From assembly GCA_007280145.1 (NCBI GenBank), contig QYPU01000032.1:1-16406 (forward strand): DNA of 16,406 bases. The letters are read 5' to 3'. The stretch comes from Dehalococcoidia bacterium. GTDB lineage: Bacteria > Chloroflexota > Dehalococcoidia > GIF9 > UBA5629. The notes under the pieces were generated by a model, which saw only the letters and a list, made by a program, of their open reading frames with translations, was not told the origin of the DNA and made no database searches. Both the position numbers and the translations under genes were made by a program. This document shows positions 13,296 to 16,406 of this stretch, in pieces (within the stretch, counting starts at the first letter, position 1; each line of letters starts with the position of its first letter).

Positions 13296-14807
13296 ATGAC
13301 AACTCAAGGGCGAGATATAGTCTCGGTAATTAAAGAGCAAATAGAACACTTTGGCACTACTGTAACCATGGTAGATGTAGGAACGGTAGTAGAAGTAGGT
13401 GATGGCGTTGCCCGGATTCATGGGCTGCGCGGTGCTAAATATAACGAATTGCTGGCATTCCCCCATGACATTATGGGGCTAGCCCTTAACCTGGAAGAGG
13501 ACAATGTTGCCGCAGTTATCCTTGGTGATTACACTGAGATTAAAGAAGGAGATGAGGTTCATTGTACCGGTCGAGTTGCTGAGGTACCAGTTGGAGAAGA
13601 GCTTATAGGGCGCGTAGTTAATCCTATTGGCGAACCGCAAGATGGACTTGGTCCAATTAAAACAACGAAAACCAGACCTGTTGAGAGAGTTGCACCAAAT
13701 GTTGTTGATAGGCAACCCGTAAAAACGCCAGTACATACCGGAATAAAAGCAGTGGACGCCCTCATTCCAATAGGACGTGGGCAGCGTGAACTTATTATCG
13801 GTGACCGCTCTATCGGCAAATCGGCTATCGGAATAGATACTATTATCAGTCAGAAGGGCGGTGACCTCATCTGCATATATGTTGCCATTGGGCAAAAAAC
13901 ATCAAAGGTGGCACAGGTAATCGATACTCTTAAAAAATATGGAGCTATGGAACATACGGTTGTTGTTGCAGCTAATGCCGCTGAACCAGCGCCTTTGCAA
14001 TATCTGGCCCCCTACTCCGGTTGCGCCATCGGTGAAGAATTCATGGAACAGGGGAAAGATGCACTGATTATCTATGATGACCTAACTAAACACGCCTGGG
14101 CTTACCGGCAGATATCCCTGATACTTCGACGTCCACCAGGCCGAGAAGCATATCCAGGAGATGTATTCTACCTGCACAGTCGGCTGTTGGAACGTGCTGC
14201 AAAGCTGTCTGACGAAAGAGGCGGTGGTTCTCTTACCGCATTACCCATTATTGAAGTGCAGGCAGGAGATATGTCTGCCTATATACCTACTAATGTTATT
14301 TCCATTACTGACGGCCAGGCTTACCTCGAGACGGATTTGTTCAACAGCGGTATCCGTCCAGCACTCAACGCTGGCCTATCGGTATCACGCGTCGGAGGCA
14401 ACGCCCAGACTAGAGCAATGAGACAGGTAGCTGGCAAACTAAGGTTGGACATGGCTCAATACCGTGAATTGGCTACTTTCGCTCAATTCGGTACTTCCGA
14501 CCTAGATAAAGCCACTCGCTCACAATTAGAGCGCGGACAGCGCATCACTGAGGTGTTAAAACAGCCTCAATGCGTACCGCTCCCATTGGACAAAGAAGTT
14601 ATGATACTTTACGCCGTCAATAACGGTTACCTGGACGACGTTCCCGTAGAAAAGGTTGCCGCCTTTGAGCAGGGCTTATACCGTTTTATGGACACCAATC
14701 ACCCCGAGGTAGGGAAAAGTATAATCGCCGATAAAGAAATCAAATCAGAAACCGAAGCTGACCTGAAAAAAGCCATAACAGAGTTTAAACAGAGCGCAGC
14801 TTATTGA
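13296..14807 (+). CDS. atpA: ATP synthase F1 subunit alpha
   Basis: This 503-residue non-catalytic nucleotide-binding subunit alternates with beta in the F1 head. Visible are the N-terminal beta-barrel (about 25-95), the P-loop region at 169-176, the IYDDLTKHAWAYRQ segment, the very conserved LILRRPPGREAYPGDVFYLH, and the arginine-finger segment SVSRVGGNAQ (E. coli Arg373 region). The P-loop reads GDRSIGKS rather than the usual GDRQTGKT: Gln172, Thr173 and Thr176 (E. coli numbering, same positions here) become Ser, Ile and Ser, while Lys175 is kept. Ser can still coordinate Mg2+. The rest of the protein is canonical, so it is likely functional. AAGGGGG at 13281-13287 precedes the ATG by 8 bases. 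Confidence 0.97.
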   Translation: MTTQGRDIVSVIKEQIEHFGTTVTMVDVGTVVEVGDGVARIHGLRGAKYNELLAFPHDIMGLALNLEEDNVAAVILGDYTEIKEGDEVHCTGRVAEVPVGEELIGRVVNPIGEPQDGLGPIKTTKTRPVERVAPNVVDRQPVKTPVHTGIKAVDALIPIGRGQRELIIGDRSIGKSAIGIDTIISQKGGDLICIYVAIGQKTSKVAQVIDTLKKYGAMEHTVVVAANAAEPAPLQYLAPYSGCAIGEEFMEQGKDALIIYDDLTKHAWAYRQISLILRRPPGREAYPGDVFYLHSRLLERAAKLSDERGGGSLTALPIIEVQAGDMSAYIPTNVISITDGQAYLETDLFNSGIRPALNAGLSVSRVGGNAQTRAMRQVAGKLRLDMAQYRELATFAQFGTSDLDKATRSQLERGQRITEVLKQPQCVPLPLDKEVMILYAVNNGYLDDVPVEKVAAFEQGLYRFMDTNHPEVGKSIIADKEIKSETEADLKKAITEFKQSAAY

Positions 14808-14815
14808 AAATATAA

Positions 14816-15673
14816 ATGATTAGTCCACGCATTCTTCGCCGGCGCATTCGCAGCATCCAGAGTACAGCTAAAATTACACGTGCTATGGAGATGATAGCCA
14901 CTGCTAAAATGAGGAGAGCTCAAGAGCAAGCTCTGGCAGGACGACCTTATAGTGATAAAATAAGCCAGGTAATAGCAGACCTCGCTGCCCAACCTGCCAG
15001 CGGTGGTGCGTTACATCCGCTGCTGGAAACTAGAGAGGTCAAAAAAATAGCGATAGTTCACATCACTTCAGATAGAGGGCTTTGCGGCGGCCTTAATACA
15101 AATATTAACCGACATACCGGCAATTTTATAGTGGGGCAAGATGTACCGGTTAGCCTCGTTACCGTCGGCGGCAAAGGACGAGCCTTCATGCGCCGGGCTC
15201 AGCGTGATATCCGTGCTGAATTCACCAGGATAAGCGACCACCCTACTTTACTCGAAACATTATCCATTTCCCATATTATTATCGATGACTACACCACAGG
15301 TTATATCGATCGCGTGTATATCGCCTATTCCAAATTTATTAACGTGATGTTACAACAACCAATGTTGGAGCTGATATTGCCTGTAGAACCAGCAACAATT
15401 CCCAAGACTGAAAGTACCGAATATATTTATGAACCTTACGCTCAATATGTTCTTGGTGAGCTACTTCCACGTTTCGTGGAAATGAAAGTCTACCATGCAA
15501 TCCTCGAGTCTATTGCCAGTGAGCAATCAGCTCGCATGACAGCTATGCGCAGCGCTACCGAGAATGCCAATGAACTTATTACAGATTTAACCTTAACTTT
15601 AAACAAGGCACGTCAAGATATGATCACCAAGGAACTGCTAGATATCAGCGGAGGCGTTGAGGCCTTACGATAG
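14816..15673 (+). CDS. atpG: ATP synthase F1 subunit gamma
   Basis: This 285-residue central rotor shaft turns inside the alpha3beta3 head. The N-terminal helix ILRRRIRSIQSTAKITRAME and TAKMRRAQ, the mid-domain signature TSDRGLCGGLNTN at about residues 84-96, and the C-terminal helix ending SEQSARMTAMRSATENAN...LNKARQDMITKEL are all family hallmarks. The length is normal and I see no regulatory cysteine insertion of the chloroplast type. ATG 14816 lies 8 bases after atpA and lacks a recognisable ribosome binding site (the upstream bases are A/T-rich), so it may depend on coupling to atpA. It is followed 14 bases later by atpD. Confidence 0.95.
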   Translation: MISPRILRRRIRSIQSTAKITRAMEMIATAKMRRAQEQALAGRPYSDKISQVIADLAAQPASGGALHPLLETREVKKIAIVHITSDRGLCGGLNTNINRHTGNFIVGQDVPVSLVTVGGKGRAFMRRAQRDIRAEFTRISDHPTLLETLSISHIIIDDYTTGYIDRVYIAYSKFINVMLQQPMLELILPVEPATIPKTESTEYIYEPYAQYVLGELLPRFVEMKVYHAILESIASEQSARMTAMRSATENANELITDLTLTLNKARQDMITKELLDISGGVEALR

Positions 15674-15687
15674 ATGGAGGTGCAATT

Positions 15688-16406
15688 ATGGCAAAAGGTA
15701 AAGTAATACAGGTAATCGGAACAGTAGTTGATGTTGAATTCCCGCAAGAAGCTCTCCCCGACATTTATAATGCTATTGAAATCAATCAGGATGGTAAAAA
15801 AATTATCCTTGAAGCCGAACAGCATATAGGCAACAACTGGGTTCGCTGCCTGGCTCTAACTCCAACCGATGGATTGGAAAGGGGAACCGAAGCGATTGAT
15901 ACAGGTGACTCCATAGCTGTACCGGTAGGAAAAGCTACTTTGGGTCGTCTCTTTAATGTCTTCGGCGAACCGCTGGATAACCTCGGCCCAGTCGATGCCA
16001 AGGAGCACTATCCGATACATCGCCCAGCCCCAGTGTTGGAAGAACAGGAAACAAGCACCCAAATGTTAGAAACAGGGCTCAAGGTAATTGACCTGATTAC
16101 TCCCTTCACCAGGGGTGGTAAAATTGGCGCTTATGGCGGCGCCGGTGTAGGCAAAACAGTTATCATAATGGAGCTGATTCACAATATCGCCACTGAGCAT
16201 GGCGGCTTTTCCGTGTTCGCTGGCGTGGGCGAAAGGTCAAGGGAAGGTAACGACCTCTGGCTGGAAATGAAAGAGTCTGGAGTTATAGATAAAACAATGA
16301 TGGTTTTCGGACAGATGAATGAGCCGCCTGGCGTTCGAGCCCGTATTGGCTTAACCGGCGTAACCATGGCAGAATATTTTCGCGAAGTAGAAGGACAGGA
16401 TGTACT
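15688..16406 (+). CDS. atpD: ATP synthase F1 subunit beta, 3' end beyond the window
   Basis: This is the catalytic F1 subunit; the first 239 codons are present and the frame runs off the right edge. The N-terminal barrel (MAKGKVIQVIGTVVDVEFP) is followed by LGRLFNVFGEPLD, ETGLKVIDLITPF and the P-loop GGAGVGKT at 150-157, which is fully canonical. Next come GERSREGNDLW (usually GERTREGND with Tyr or Phe) with the catalytic glutamate of GER intact, and MNEPPGVRARIGLTG. No defect is visible in this part. GGAGGT at 15676-15681 lies 6 bases before the ATG and is one of the best ribosome binding sites in the operon. atpC would be expected next, outside the window. Confidence 0.96.
   Translation, partial: MAKGKVIQVIGTVVDVEFPQEALPDIYNAIEINQDGKKIILEAEQHIGNNWVRCLALTPTDGLERGTEAIDTGDSIAVPVGKATLGRLFNVFGEPLDNLGPVDAKEHYPIHRPAPVLEEQETSTQMLETGLKVIDLITPFTRGGKIGAYGGAGVGKTVIIMELIHNIATEHGGFSVFAGVGERSREGNDLWLEMKESGVIDKTMMVFGQMNEPPGVRARIGLTGVTMAEYFREVEGQDV

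Noticed and set aside
13479..13895. 138-codon minus-strand ORF within atpA
   Set aside because: It is an antisense shadow of a highly conserved gene, with no start signal and no domain.
1..16406. CRISPR array, insertion sequence or prophage
   Set aside because: I found no regularly spaced direct repeats, no transposase or integrase, and no terminal inverted repeats. DnaD-like and loader-like genes also occur in phages, but here they sit between housekeeping genes.

Overview
The window looks like a chromosomal housekeeping region from an anaerobic, moderate-GC bacterium. My best guess is a member of the Chloroflexota close to Dehalococcoidia, based on the overall feel of the proteins, a DnaD-type primosome and a compact F-type ATP synthase operon. 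There is no rRNA gene or other taxonomic marker here, so this is an inference. I see no mobile element, CRISPR array, tRNA or rRNA gene, and no compositional break suggesting transfer.

Layout. Positions 1-134 hold the 5' end of a minus-strand gene that runs off the left edge, with a near-consensus promoter at 166-195. Divergent from it is an M20-family amidohydrolase (299-1522). A plus-strand replication cluster follows: rplI, the replicative helicase dnaB, a DnaD-like primosome protein, a helicase-loader-like ATPase with two tandem AAA+ domains, and an HNH endonuclease (1636-6108). This run meets, stop codon against stop codon, a minus-strand operon transcribed as lysA, holB and ricT (psp1) (9319-6109). 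A bidirectional promoter region at 9320-9469 drives lysA leftward and a DUF151/bifunctional-nuclease protein plus a small zinc-ribbon protein rightward. From 10498 to the right edge is the ATP synthase operon atpI-B-E-(small ORF)-F-H-A-G-D. atpD is cut by the window edge and atpC is not reached.

How they work together. DnaB, the DnaD-like protein and the double AAA+ ATPase form a plausible helicase-loading module in one transcription unit. HolB (clamp-loader delta') and RicT are neighbours as in Bacillus. LysA makes lysine. The atp genes encode a complete F1Fo core (a, c, b, delta, alpha, gamma, beta), with c-subunit residues of the proton-coupled type.

Points deserving a second look: (1) atpB, the essential a subunit, carries one in-frame TAA at 11106-11108 while homology continues in the same frame on both sides; (2) the loader-like protein is an internal duplication whose first ATPase half has lost catalytic-type residues; (3) a 36-residue single-membrane-segment ORF with a good ribosome binding site lies between atpE and atpF; (4) it is followed by a potential branched RNA structure just before atpF; (5) the alpha-subunit P-loop departs from the usual sequence.
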